A stretch of 64,000 nucleotides of DNA from Polyangium sp. y55x31 (lineage in GTDB: Bacteria; Myxococcota_A; Polyangia; Polyangiales; Polyangiaceae), in assembly GCF_029946505.1 (NCBI RefSeq), contig NZ_JARZHG010000004.1, forward strand, positions 248,001-312,000, given 5' to 3'. Both the position numbers and the translations under genes were made by a program. The notes under the pieces were generated by a model that was not told where the DNA came from, did not search any database, and saw only the letters and a program-made list of their open reading frames with translations. Within the stretch, counting starts at the first letter, position 1. Every line of letters starts with the position of its first letter. Shown piece by piece: positions 53,780 through 63,587 of this stretch.

Positions 53780-55204
53780 TCATTCCATCTCGCCGCTGTC
53801 CGCCTCGGCCTCGGCCTCGTTCGTTTCGGACGCGTCGGGCGGCGCCTTGCCCTTCTTCCGCTCGGCGCGAATCGAGGCCATCTCGGCGCGTGACGGGTTG
53901 ATCACGAGGAAGCCGTGATCGGCGTCGAGCAGCGCGACGTCGCCGGGAGACGCCCACTGGAAGAGGCCCTCGACCTGCGTGATCGACGGCACGCCGAGGA
54001 GGCGCAAGAGCACGGGCGTGCGGGGATCCGAGGCGCGCTCGCTGAGCACGACGCCCACGGGATGCGTGCGCGCCGAGACGACGAGGTCGAAGACGGTGAG
54101 ACGATCGCCGATGAGCACGGCCTTCGTCGGGAGCTCGGCGCGCGCGTCGGGCGTCGCGAGCATGACGAGCGCGTCGCAGAGGTCTTCCATGTCGCGCGCG
54201 CGCTCTTGCAGGAAGGGATCACCGACGATGCCGTTCGCCGCGCGCACGCCTTCCCGCGCGACGAGGCCGAGCGCCTGCGCGACGCCGTGGCCCTCGGCGA
54301 CGAGCTCGAACGCGCGCTGACGCAAGCGCAGGTCGCCGATCATGAGCTCGTACGTGGAGAGAAACGCGGACTCGCGCGCGAGCCCGAGGTTCTGCGCGCG
54401 GGCGACGAGTGACGAGAGCGCTTTTTCGGCCGCGTTCCAGGCCCCGCGCAAGAGCTTCGGATCCTCGACCGTGCCCTTGCGCTGCGGGGACGTGGCCGGT
54501 CTGCGCAGGGCCGCGACGGCGCCGAGCGAACGCCCCGGGACCGAGGGAACGCCGGGGAGCGTGACCTTGCGCGTGCCGCCGCCGGTACGACGGAGCTTCT
54601 TGTCGCGCAGCTCCCGGAGCACCTCGGCATGCCGGATCGCCGAGGCGATCGGCGCGGTGAGCGCGACGAGCAGACGGACGTCGCTCGGGCGGTACGCTCT
54701 GTCGCCCGCGCGCTGCACGACGATCGCGCCGAGCACGCGGTCGAAGCCGAGGATCGGGACGGCGAGGAAGACGGGGTAGCGGTCCTCGTCGATGAACGGA
54801 AACGCGCGCCAGCGCTGATCGCCGGGCGCTTTCACGACGGCGACGGGCCGACGGGTCGCGACGGCCGTGCCCGTGAGGCCCTCGCCGACGGTCATGCGCA
54901 CGGTGCCACGCGCGCCCACGGGAAAACCGACGTTGCCGCGCAGGACGAGCGCGTTGCCGTCGCCTTCGAGCAGGTAGAGCGAGACGATCTCGGCCTGGAC
55001 GATGGCGGCGATGCGCTTCGGGGCCTCGTCGAGGAGGACCGAGAGCGGCATCGGTTTGGCCACAAACGAAACGAAGTCGAGGACGCGGTCGAGGCGAACC
55101 TCGCGTCGGGTCGGGTTCTGCGACTCGGGCGGCGGAGGCAAGGTCGAGACGACCGGCGTCACGGCGGGGTCGATCTGGACTTCGTCGGAGGGACGCGACG
55201 GCAT
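53780..55204 (-). CDS. GAF protein with a truncated enzyme-I-like (PtsP-like) region
   Basis: 474 aa. A GAF domain spans about 35-195 (LLDEAPKRIAAIVQAEIVSLYLLEGDG, VRMTVGEGLTG, AVPILGFDRVLGAIVVQ). Residues about 215-435 resemble the N-terminal half of PTS enzyme I: VPSVPGRSLGAV, a helical bundle, then the swivelling domain ending GDVALLDADHGFLVINPSRAEM. The active-site region that reads GGRTSH-TAI in enzyme I is replaced by ERASDPRTPV, putting Arg395 at the phospho-His position. The PEP-binding TIM barrel is absent. It cannot work as a normal phosphotransferase and is probably a regulatory derivative. 57 nt after the luxC-like gene. Confidence 0.78.
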   Translation of the reverse strand: MPSRPSDEVQIDPAVTPVVSTLPPPPESQNPTRREVRLDRVLDFVSFVAKPMPLSVLLDEAPKRIAAIVQAEIVSLYLLEGDGNALVLRGNVGFPVGARGTVRMTVGEGLTGTAVATRRPVAVVKAPGDQRWRAFPFIDEDRYPVFLAVPILGFDRVLGAIVVQRAGDRAYRPSDVRLLVALTAPIASAIRHAEVLRELRDKKLRRTGGGTRKVTLPGVPSVPGRSLGAVAALRRPATSPQRKGTVEDPKLLRGAWNAAEKALSSLVARAQNLGLARESAFLSTYELMIGDLRLRQRAFELVAEGHGVAQALGLVAREGVRAANGIVGDPFLQERARDMEDLCDALVMLATPDARAELPTKAVLIGDRLTVFDLVVSARTHPVGVVLSERASDPRTPVLLRLLGVPSITQVEGLFQWASPGDVALLDADHGFLVINPSRAEMASIRAERKKGKAPPDASETNEAEAEADSGEME

Positions 55205-55261
55205 TCGGGCCGTACCATACCAGGAGGGGCGGTCTTGGAAAGCGGTCGCAGTCAGTCCCGA

Positions 55262-56347
55262 TCAAGCGCGGGACGGGCGCAAGTCCACGGGCCCATCGAG
55301 AGGCGGGCGCTGCATCGCGCCGAGCGGCGAGCATCGCGCAAACGGTGCGCGTTCGCAGACGGCGCGCGCGAGGAGACCGTCGTCACAGAGGCCGATGGCT
55401 GTGACGAACGGGGCCCACGGGGCGAGGAGGTTTGGTGCATCGGTGGGCGCGAGCGCGACGACGTGAACGACACGCGCAGGTGGTGGCAGGACGAGCGCGC
55501 ATGGAGAAGGGTCGAAGCCGACGGCATGCGAGGGGCGCGAGAGGAAGAGGCCGACGGCCTCCATGGAGGCGCCGTACAGCGCGATTTCCGCGGCGAGAGC
55601 AGGGTCGAGGGGGCCGCGGGGGACACGCGCGGCGGCGCGGGAGAGGGCGGCGTCGAGCGCTTGGACAAACTGCTCCGCGCGGGCTTCTCCGCCCTCGACG
55701 AGGACGAAGCGCGGGGACAAACAGCCGCGTTGATCGAAGGGGACGATGTCCCACGCGAGGGACGCGGCGGCGTCGTCGATCGGAGCGTCCCCGCCGATGA
55801 CTGCGAGCCCGAGGCCGGTGCCGTGTCCGCGCACGCAGACGCCTGCCGGCAGGCCTCGTGTGACGGCTTCGATCGAGGCGTCCGAGCCGTAGACGTGTAG
55901 CTCGTCGCCCGGCGCGGGCGTGATGGATGCGGCGCGCGTGAGGGAGGCGTGGTGCGTCCGGACGAACGCTTCGTCGGCGGAGAGCGCGCGGACGAGGAGG
56001 TCGGTGACGACGGGATCGCGGCGCGAGGGACGGACGACGATGTCGGGCGAGGTCGCGGCCGCGAGCGCGAGCGCGCGGAGCGGCGCGGTGCAGACGTTCG
56101 CGGCGAGGATGACGTGGCAGCGGGGCGCGCGGCCCGTGCGCGCGAGGAGCGTGTCGATCTCGGCGTCGGTCGCGTGCGTCTCCAGGTGCGCGGAGAGCGC
56201 GAGCTCGACGCCCTTCGGATCGAGCCCGGTGACCGCGGGCAAACGCGCCCGCGCTTCGGCGCCGAGCGGATCGTTCGGATCCTGGATCCGCCGGCCCGCG
56301 GCGATCACGCGCAGAACGCGCGCCCGCGCCTCGGCCTCGGCGCTCAT
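55262..56347 (-). CDS. luxC: LuxC-like acyl-CoA/acyl-protein reductase
   Basis: 361 aa. The LuxC family reduces an activated fatty acid to an aldehyde with NADPH. Signatures are HVILAANVCTAPLRALALAAATSPDIVVRPSRRDPV and FDQRGCLSPRFVLVE, with Cys209 in the conserved nucleophile position. The start (56347) overlaps the luxE-like stop (ATGA), giving strict coupling. In luminous bacteria LuxC and LuxE work in one fatty-acid reductase complex. No luxA, luxB or luxD is present here, so light production is not implied. The symbol is by family only; luxC homologues are often somewhat longer. Confidence 0.82.
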   Translation of the reverse strand: MSAEAEARARVLRVIAAGRRIQDPNDPLGAEARARLPAVTGLDPKGVELALSAHLETHATDAEIDTLLARTGRAPRCHVILAANVCTAPLRALALAAATSPDIVVRPSRRDPVVTDLLVRALSADEAFVRTHHASLTRAASITPAPGDELHVYGSDASIEAVTRGLPAGVCVRGHGTGLGLAVIGGDAPIDDAAASLAWDIVPFDQRGCLSPRFVLVEGGEARAEQFVQALDAALSRAAARVPRGPLDPALAAEIALYGASMEAVGLFLSRPSHAVGFDPSPCALVLPPPARVVHVVALAPTDAPNLLAPWAPFVTAIGLCDDGLLARAVCERAPFARCSPLGAMQRPPLDGPVDLRPSRA

Positions 56348-57459
56348 GACGAACCGCGCGAGAGGACCTCGTCGATCGCGAGCGAGCATCCCCGCGGCGT
56401 GGCGCCCGGCGCGCGGCCGAAGAGCTCGACGCCTTCGTCGGTCACGCGCCCGAGGTCCGACGTCTGGATCGCCACGGACGAGTCGACGTTCGCGAGGTCG
56501 ACGAACCGCAGGATGCCCGTCTCGCCCGGCGCGAGCGGCGCGAGCGTCGTGGGGTCGCAGGCGGTCACGCGCATCCACGGCGGCGCGACGTAGACGCCGT
56601 GCCGCGTCGTGGTTCGAGCGCCGAGCGCAGCCGCGAGCGTGCCTTCGTAGAGCTGGCTCGAAAGCTCGGTCATGCCGTACTCGCCGACCACGTGGGCCTC
56701 GGGGACGCCGAACAGCGAGGCGATCGCGCGCCGAAGCTCGGTCGGCTCGACCTCGCGCGAGCGGCCTTTGAAGCCGCCCGTCTGCATGACGCGGCTGCCC
56801 GGCGGGAGCGAAAAATCTCGGGTCCCGGCGCCGTCGAGCAGGTGCACGAACGCGAAGGATGCGCCGAGGACGAGCACGGGTTTCCCCGAGGCGCGCGCTT
56901 CGGCCGCGACGCGCGCCACGCCCTCGATGTCGAGCACGCCTTCGCGCACGTGGAAGCTCGCCGGGCCGCGGAGCTCGCGGGCGAAGAGATCGAGCATGAA
57001 GCCGAGCGACGAGTCGGCGACCTCTTCGAGGGACGGCGCGAGCACGAGGACGCCAAGGTCTTGACGATCCGGCCAGAGCATTCGCTCGCCCCAGCGCAGC
57101 GCGACGAGCTCGTACGTCGCCGTGGTGCGGAACGGATGCTCCCCGCGCGCCTCCTTGCCCTGCGACGTGCCGCTCGTCCGGAACACGCGCATGTCCTCAA
57201 CCGGCGCGTGCGCGGCGATGCGCGCGAGGCGGAAGACGTCGCAAGGGAGCGCGGGGATCACGGAGGCATCACGCGCGCTCGCGAGATCGATGCCCCGCGC
57301 GCGGACGAGGCGCCCGAGGGCGGGCACGTGTGTGGCCTGGAAACGCGCGAGCGCGAGCGCGAGGTCGTCGAAGGGCTCGGGCGGCGCGCCGCGCAAGATT
57401 CCCTCGACGAACGCCCGCACGCGCTCGTGCAGCGCTTCGCTCGTCGGCCGTACCGTCAC
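56344..57459 (-). CDS. luxE: LuxE-like acyl-protein synthetase/acyl ligase
   Basis: 371 aa. The ANL-like AMP-binding features are FRTSGTSQGKEARG (TSGTSQGK at 95-102), VLVLGASFAFVHLL (Ser201) and EYGMTELSSQLYEG (YGMTE near 261). It also shows VDLANVDSSVAIQTSDLGRV at the end, as in LuxE/PaaK-type enzymes. LuxE activates a fatty acid as acyl-AMP, takes it on a Cys near the C-terminus and passes it to LuxC. No obvious C-terminal Cys is seen apart from GCSLAIDE, which may serve. It lies 60 nt after the aminotransferase and overlaps the luxC-like gene. Confidence 0.85.
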   Translation of the reverse strand: MTVRPTSEALHERVRAFVEGILRGAPPEPFDDLALALARFQATHVPALGRLVRARGIDLASARDASVIPALPCDVFRLARIAAHAPVEDMRVFRTSGTSQGKEARGEHPFRTTATYELVALRWGERMLWPDRQDLGVLVLAPSLEEVADSSLGFMLDLFARELRGPASFHVREGVLDIEGVARVAAEARASGKPVLVLGASFAFVHLLDGAGTRDFSLPPGSRVMQTGGFKGRSREVEPTELRRAIASLFGVPEAHVVGEYGMTELSSQLYEGTLAAALGARTTTRHGVYVAPPWMRVTACDPTTLAPLAPGETGILRFVDLANVDSSVAIQTSDLGRVTDEGVELFGRAPGATPRGCSLAIDEVLSRGSS

Positions 57460-57519
57460 GCGGCGATTCCTAGCAGGAGCGAGGCAAGGCCGCCAAGCGA
57501 GCGGCCTTCGGTCATCCCG

Positions 57520-58869
57520 TCAACCGAGCGACGCCTTCATCGCGTTCGCCGCCGCCGTGAGCTGCTCCTCGGCGATCGTGAGCGGCGGCGTCCAGGTGAT
57601 CACCTCGCCCTTCTGTCCGCCCGTGATCACCACGTAACCGGCCTCGAGCATGCGCCGCATCGTCTGCAAGGCGAGCGCGCCGCTCTCGAACACGACGCCG
57701 AGCATCAAGCCCTCGCCGCGCACCTCGACGACGCCCGGCGCGCCCGCGAGCACCGCCGCGAGGTACTCCTTCGTCCGCGCGCCGATCTCGCGCGTCTTCG
57801 CGACGAGCTGGCGGAACCGGAGCGAATCGAGCGTGGCGATCGCCGTCGCGCACGCGAGCGGCGCGCCTGCGTGCGTGGACGTGTGCACGACCTCGCCCTC
57901 GCGCGCCCACGCCTGCATGACCTCGTCGGCCGCGATGCACGCCGCGATCGGCAAGCCACCGCCGAGGCCCTTGCCGAGCACGAGCACGTCGATCGACGCG
58001 CCCACGGCCGTCGATCGCACCATCGAGCCCGAACGACCGAGCCCGGTCCAGATCTCGTCGGCGACCACGAGCGCGCCGTACCGATGCGCGAGCTCGCAGA
58101 GGTCCCGCAAGAACCGCTCGGGCGGCACGACGATGCCGCCGCGGCCGAGGATCGGCTCGACCAGCACCGCGCCGACGTTGCCCGCCGCGAGCGCCTTCTC
58201 CACGGCGCCGAGCGAGCGATCGAGATCGGCCTCCGCCGCGGGATACGGCGCGAACGAGACGTGCGGGTTGAGCTGGAGGTTGAACGGCTCGCGATAACTC
58301 TCGCGCAGCCCGAGCGCCGCGAGCGGCCCGTAGCCGAGGCCGTGATACGCGCCTTCGAACGCGACGACGCCGGGTTTGCCCGTGGCGAGCGTCACCGTCT
58401 TCAACGCGGCCGTGATGGCGTCGCTGCCGCTCTGGCAAAGCAGCACGCGCGGCGAAGGGCCTGGATGCAGCGACGCGAGCCGTTCGAGCAGCGCGACCTT
58501 GATGTCGGCGGCGTACACGTCGCCGAGCGCCTGGATGAGCCGATCGGTCTGCGCCTCGATCGCGCGCGTGACGCTCGTCGCGCCGTGACCGAGCAGGAGC
58601 GATCCGAAGCCGGCCACGAGGTCGACGTAGCGGTTGCCATCGACGTCGAACAGGTTCGCGCCCTTGCCCGAGGCGAGGACGATCGGCGTCATCTCGGCGC
58701 CGCTCGACTCCTCGCGTGTTTTTCTCCGCGTCCCGAACGCCGGGCACTCGACGCGTTCGAGCCTGCCGAGGAGGCTGCGCGACGCGGGGCCCGGAGGCGG
58801 CACACGGATCTCGGGGAGCTGATCACCCGTCTGTTCCTCTGCGGGGGCGGGAAACTCGCTGAGGGGCAT
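57520..58869 (-). CDS. Class III PLP-dependent aminotransferase
   Basis: 449 aa with the whole class III fold. It has GANLFDVDGNRYVDLVAGFGSLLLGH, CQSGSDAITAALKTVTLATGKPGVVAFEGAYHGLGYG, LVVADEIWTGLGRSG (Asp271) and the PLP lysine in VLGKGLGGGLP (Lys300). A 60-residue N-terminal part (RSLLGRLERVECPAFGTRRKTREESSG) is extra to the core. Class III enzymes transfer amino groups to aldehydes and omega-keto substrates. Placement immediately upstream of LuxE- and LuxC-like genes makes a fatty aldehyde the natural guess for the acceptor. The true substrate is not shown by sequence. Confidence 0.9.
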   Translation of the reverse strand: MPLSEFPAPAEEQTGDQLPEIRVPPPGPASRSLLGRLERVECPAFGTRRKTREESSGAEMTPIVLASGKGANLFDVDGNRYVDLVAGFGSLLLGHGATSVTRAIEAQTDRLIQALGDVYAADIKVALLERLASLHPGPSPRVLLCQSGSDAITAALKTVTLATGKPGVVAFEGAYHGLGYGPLAALGLRESYREPFNLQLNPHVSFAPYPAAEADLDRSLGAVEKALAAGNVGAVLVEPILGRGGIVVPPERFLRDLCELAHRYGALVVADEIWTGLGRSGSMVRSTAVGASIDVLVLGKGLGGGLPIAACIAADEVMQAWAREGEVVHTSTHAGAPLACATAIATLDSLRFRQLVAKTREIGARTKEYLAAVLAGAPGVVEVRGEGLMLGVVFESGALALQTMRRMLEAGYVVITGGQKGEVITWTPPLTIAEEQLTAAANAMKASLG

Positions 58870-58949
58870 GTCGTTTCAACTAGCACGCACGAGCGTGGCG
58901 GGCAGGCGTGGACACAAGCGTCCCCCGGAGGGGCCGAGGGACTCCGGGA

Positions 58950-59855
<906 letters not shown>

Positions 59856-60177
59856 GCGGTTTCAGCCCGGTCTGCCTGCTACTTCGGTCTCGTCGACAAG
59901 CAATCGAAGCGGGGCCCCTCGAAAGACGCCCGTTCCAAGCTCAATCACCCGGATCCAGCCAGTCTTCCAGCTTCAGCGTATCCATCCCCCCGCGCAGGCG
60001 TCAAGGTGAATTCGATTACTGGGTTTCGTCCTCGTCGCGTCTCGTCTCGGATGTCCGGTCGCCCAGGGGCTACCACGGCGAGGTTTACGACATTGTTGTG
60101 CGACGATTGTACGAATGCAAGGTGCCCGCTCGGGACGGTAGCGACGGACTCGTGCGCTCGGGACATCCAGAAGCACC
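59856..60177 (-). other. Intergenic region with a putative promoter for the FHA-GGDEF gene
   Basis: This 322-bp gap between two minus-strand genes has no credible ORF. An AT-richer block at 60085-60120 holds, on the minus strand, TTGCAT (60120-60115), a 17-bp spacer and AACAAT (60097-60092). These are 3/6 and 4/6 matches to sigma-70 boxes. It would give a leader of over 200 nt for the FHA-GGDEF gene. Nothing else is evident. Confidence 0.3.
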
Positions 60178-61029
60178 TCAAGCCGTGAGGCCTCGCGTCG
60201 CGCTCGCGCGTGGCTCGCGGGAGGCCCGCGCAGGCCGACGATCCGGAGCGCCCGACGGCAACGTCGCGAGCAGCCGGCCGTGATCGAAGACCCACATCTC
60301 GCCGGGTTTGCCCTGCGTCCACGTCTCGTTCTTCGTGAGCGGCGCCGTCGCCACGACGGCCACGCGATCCCGCGGCGTGGTCACGGCCGAGAAGTCGACC
60401 GCGAGATCGTCGTCCGCGAGGTGCGCGAGGCCAAACGGGGCCTGCCGGATGATGTAACAGAGCCGCGTGCCGCACCGGGCAAACAGGTGCCGGCCGTCAC
60501 CGAGCAGGAAGTTGAACGTGCCGTCTTTCGCGATACGCGCGCCGACGTTCGCCACGACCTGCCAGAGCTCGCTCGGCCTGCGCGGGTAATCGTCGAAGGT
60601 GCGTCGGAGCTCTTCGAGCAGGACGCAGAAAGCGTACTCGCTGTCGGTCGTGCCGATGGGCGTGAAGCGGCCGAGCTTGCGCTGCTTGACGCGCGGGAGC
60701 GTGCCGTTGTGCGCGAAGACCCAGTGCCGGCCCCAGAGCTCACGCGCGAACGGGTGCGTGTTCGCGAGGCTCATGGGCCCACGCGTGCGCTTGCGGACGT
60801 GGCCGATCGCCAGCATCGTCTTGATCGGGTTTTGCGCGAGGAACCGCGCGAGCGGGCTCTCGGCCGCAGGCGTCGGTTCGAGAAAGACACGCGCCGCGTA
60901 CCCCTCGTAAAACGATAGGCCCCAGCCGTCCGCATGCGGGCCCGTCTTCCCGCCTCGCTGGCACAAGCCCGAGAACGAGAAGACGATGTCCGTGGGGACG
61001 TTGCACTCCATCCCGAGTAACTCGCACAT
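60178..61029 (-). CDS. Class II glutamine amidotransferase (YafJ-like)
   Basis: 283 aa from the ATG at 61029, giving MCELLGMECN with the catalytic Cys2 exposed after Met removal. An upstream in-frame run to 61407 is the haem gene's shadow. Other family features are GPHADGWGLSFYEG, IGHVRKRTRGPMSLANTHPF, WVFAHNGTLP and GTTDSEYAFCVLLEEL. These proteins hydrolyse glutamine amide or act as Ntn-type amidotransferases of unknown partner. The C-terminal tail is Arg-rich. It is 29 nt after the hemY-like gene. Confidence 0.9.
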   Translation of the reverse strand: MCELLGMECNVPTDIVFSFSGLCQRGGKTGPHADGWGLSFYEGYAARVFLEPTPAAESPLARFLAQNPIKTMLAIGHVRKRTRGPMSLANTHPFARELWGRHWVFAHNGTLPRVKQRKLGRFTPIGTTDSEYAFCVLLEELRRTFDDYPRRPSELWQVVANVGARIAKDGTFNFLLGDGRHLFARCGTRLCYIIRQAPFGLAHLADDDLAVDFSAVTTPRDRVAVVATAPLTKNETWTQGKPGEMWVFDHGRLLATLPSGAPDRRPARASREPRASATRGLTA

Positions 61030-61058
61030 CTCCGCGCGCTCGGGAGTATAGGCGAAAC

Positions 61059-62495
61059 TCAGCGGGCCGCGACGGCCTCCGCGGCCTCGTTCGCCTGCCG
61101 CACGCAGTCGGGGATGCCGACGCCGTCGAAGGCAGCGCCCGCGAAGTGGAGGCCCGGGAGCCTGCGCGCGATGTCGCGGATGCGCCGCACCCGCGCCGCG
61201 TGCCCCACGATCGGCTGCGCATTCGCCTGCTCGTACCGGAAAACACGCGCGAGCATGGGCGCGGCGCGAACGCCGATGAGCGAGCCGAGCTCCTCGCGCG
61301 CGAGCGAGACGAGGGCCTCGTCGCTCGCCGCGAGCGCGCCGGGATCCCGATGCCCGCCGACGAAGACGCGCACGAGCGCCGCGTCTTGCGGGGCGCGGCC
61401 CGTCCACTTGCTGGAGATGAACGTCGCCGCGAGGATGCGACGCCGCTCGTCCTTGGGGATCACCACGCCCACCGCGTCGAGCGGATGCGGGATGTCGGGC
61501 CGCGCATACGCGAGGACGACGGTGCCCGTGGAGAGATACGGGATGCCGCGCAGGAGCGCGCCGAGTTCCGTGTCGATGGGCTCGAGCGCGCTCGCCGCCG
61601 CGTGCGCAGGCGCCGCCATCACCACGTCGTCGGCCTCGATCGACTCGGTCTGCCCGTCCCGCGCCCCGTACCGCACGACCCAGCGCGCCGGCGTTTTCGA
61701 ATCCGCGCCGCTCGATCGCTCGACCGAGACGACGGGCGCGCCCACGCGGATATCGCCGCCCGCCTTCTCGATGCGCCGAGCGAGCGCCTCGATGAGCTCG
61801 CCCATGCCGCCGAGGAGCGAATGGAACGGGCTCGGCGGCGGCCCGTTCGTCGCGGGCTTTTTCCGGCGCTCGGCGAGCGCGCCGCGGATCAGGCTGCCGT
61901 GACGATCTTCGAGCTCGGCGAGCTGCGGGAAGGTGCTGCGGATGCTGAGCAGATCGACGTCGCCCGCGTAGATGCCGCCGAGCAGCGGCTCGCCGAGCAC
62001 GTCGAGCGCCTCTCTGCCGAGGCGCCTGCGCATGAAACTCCCGATCGACTCGTCGCCCTTTTCCTTCGGGCGCTGCGGCAACACGAGGTCGAGCGCCATG
62101 CGGGCCTTGCCCGGCAGGCTGAAGAGCGGCGTCCGCGCGAACGGCAAGAAACGCGTGGGCACCGCGAGCACGAGGCCCTCGGGCATCGTGTGCAGCGCGC
62201 CGCGGCGCGGGATGTACACACGACGATTCTTCGGCGTCGTACCGATCAGCCGTTCGCCGAGGCCGAGCTCCTTGCAGAGATCCGTGGCGAAAGGCTTGGC
62301 GACGACGAACGAGTCGGGCCCACCGTCGATCACGAAGCCGCCTTCGCGCTCGGTCTGGATGTTGCCGCCGAGCCGCGCCCGCGATTCGAGCAGCGTGACC
62401 TCGAACCGCGTGCCTTTTTGCGCGGAGAGCAGCCGGTAGGCGACGACGAGGCCCGTCACGCCGCCGCCGACCACGACGACGCGGCGAGCGCTCAC
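61059..62495 (-). CDS. hemY: Protoporphyrinogen oxidase, HemY/PPOX type
   Basis: 478 aa from a GTG at 62495 that overlaps the hemE stop (GTGA). The FAD Rossmann site VVVVGGGVTGLVVAYRL is at the N-terminus, followed by ESRARLGGNIQTEREGGFVIDGGPDSF, and GLHFAGAAFDGVGIPDC is near the C-terminus. Length and motifs are those of the oxygen-dependent PPOX family that makes protoporphyrin IX. Together with hemE it gives two of the late haem steps. Confidence 0.95.
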   Translation of the reverse strand: MSARRVVVVGGGVTGLVVAYRLLSAQKGTRFEVTLLESRARLGGNIQTEREGGFVIDGGPDSFVVAKPFATDLCKELGLGERLIGTTPKNRRVYIPRRGALHTMPEGLVLAVPTRFLPFARTPLFSLPGKARMALDLVLPQRPKEKGDESIGSFMRRRLGREALDVLGEPLLGGIYAGDVDLLSIRSTFPQLAELEDRHGSLIRGALAERRKKPATNGPPPSPFHSLLGGMGELIEALARRIEKAGGDIRVGAPVVSVERSSGADSKTPARWVVRYGARDGQTESIEADDVVMAAPAHAAASALEPIDTELGALLRGIPYLSTGTVVLAYARPDIPHPLDAVGVVIPKDERRRILAATFISSKWTGRAPQDAALVRVFVGGHRDPGALAASDEALVSLAREELGSLIGVRAAPMLARVFRYEQANAQPIVGHAARVRRIRDIARRLPGLHFAGAAFDGVGIPDCVRQANEAAEAVAAR

Positions 62496-63526
62496 GTCGC
62501 GCCCTCGTGCCGGTACGCGTGGATCACGTCGACGAGCGCCTTCACGTTGTCGACCGGCGTCTGCGGCACGATCCCGTGCCCCAGGTTGAAGATGTGCCCC
62601 GGCCTGCCCGCGACCTCCGCGAGCACGGCCCGCGCGCGCGCCGCGGCCACGTCACGCGGCGCGCAGAGCAGGAGCGGATCGAGGTTGCCCTGGATCGCGC
62701 GATCGTAGCCGATGCGCTTCCACGCCTCGCCGAGCGGCAAACGCCAGTCGACGCCGATCACCGTGCCGCCACAGTCGCGCTGCGCTTCGAGCAGCGTCGA
62801 CGTGTTCGTGCCGAAGTGGATCACCGGCACGCCCGTCTTCTCCACGCTCTCGAGGATGTTCTTCACGTGCGGCGCCACGTGCGTCCGGTAGTCCTCGGGC
62901 GAGAGCGCGCCGATCCACGAATCGAAGAGCTGCACCGCCTGCGCGCCGGCCTCGACCTGCGCGTGCAGGTAACGCCGCACGACCTCGGAGATCTTGCTCA
63001 TCAGCAGCGAAAACGACTCGGGATCGCCCCACATGAGCTGCTTCGTGCGGAAGTAGTCCGACGATTTGCCGCCCTCGACGAGGTAACTCGCCATCGTGAA
63101 CGGCGCGCCCGCGAAGCCGATGAGCGGCGTCTTGCCGTCGAGCTCGCGCCGGATCAGGCGAATCGCTTCGAGCACGTAGCCGAGGCCTTCTTCCGGCTCG
63201 AAGACGCGCATCCGATCGATGTCCGCGCGATCGCGCACCGGCGCGTGGATCACGGGCCCCTCGCCCTTCTCGAACGAGAACGGCGCGCCCATCGGTTCGA
63301 GCGGCAGGAGGATGTCCGCGAACAGGATGGCGGCGTCGACGCCGAGCCGCAGCGGCTGCAGCGTGACCTCGAGCGCGAGCTCCGGCGTCTTGCAGATCTC
63401 GAGCAGCGTGTGTTTTTCGCGAAGCGCGCGGTACTCCGCCATGTAGCGGCCGGCCTGTCGCATGAACCAGACGGGCGTGACGTCCGTCCCTTCGCGACGG
63501 CAGGCGCGCAAAAACCGATCGAACAT
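62492..63526 (-). CDS. hemE: Uroporphyrinogen decarboxylase
   Basis: 344 aa from the ATG at 63526. The conserved N-terminal motif TPVWFMRQAGRYMAEYR and the block FADILLPLEPMGAPFSFEKGEGP are present. ITS-like LIGFAGAPFTMASYLVEGGKS and IGVDWRLPLGEAWKRIGYDRAIQGNLDPLLL complete the family pattern. It decarboxylates uroporphyrinogen III to coproporphyrinogen III. It lies between the EI24-like membrane gene (61 nt upstream) and hemY (overlapping). Confidence 0.97.
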   Translation of the reverse strand: MFDRFLRACRREGTDVTPVWFMRQAGRYMAEYRALREKHTLLEICKTPELALEVTLQPLRLGVDAAILFADILLPLEPMGAPFSFEKGEGPVIHAPVRDRADIDRMRVFEPEEGLGYVLEAIRLIRRELDGKTPLIGFAGAPFTMASYLVEGGKSSDYFRTKQLMWGDPESFSLLMSKISEVVRRYLHAQVEAGAQAVQLFDSWIGALSPEDYRTHVAPHVKNILESVEKTGVPVIHFGTNTSTLLEAQRDCGGTVIGVDWRLPLGEAWKRIGYDRAIQGNLDPLLLCAPRDVAAARARAVLAEVAGRPGHIFNLGHGIVPQTPVDNVKALVDVIHAYRHEGAT

Positions 63527-63587
63527 GGCCCGAACAGTGACCTCGGGCCCCGCCCGTGGCAACGACGAAGCGTGGTGCCGGCGAAGC

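Noticed and set aside
55262-57459. Bioluminescence operon
   Set aside because: Only LuxC- and LuxE-like genes are present; luciferase (luxA, luxB) and luxD are absent.
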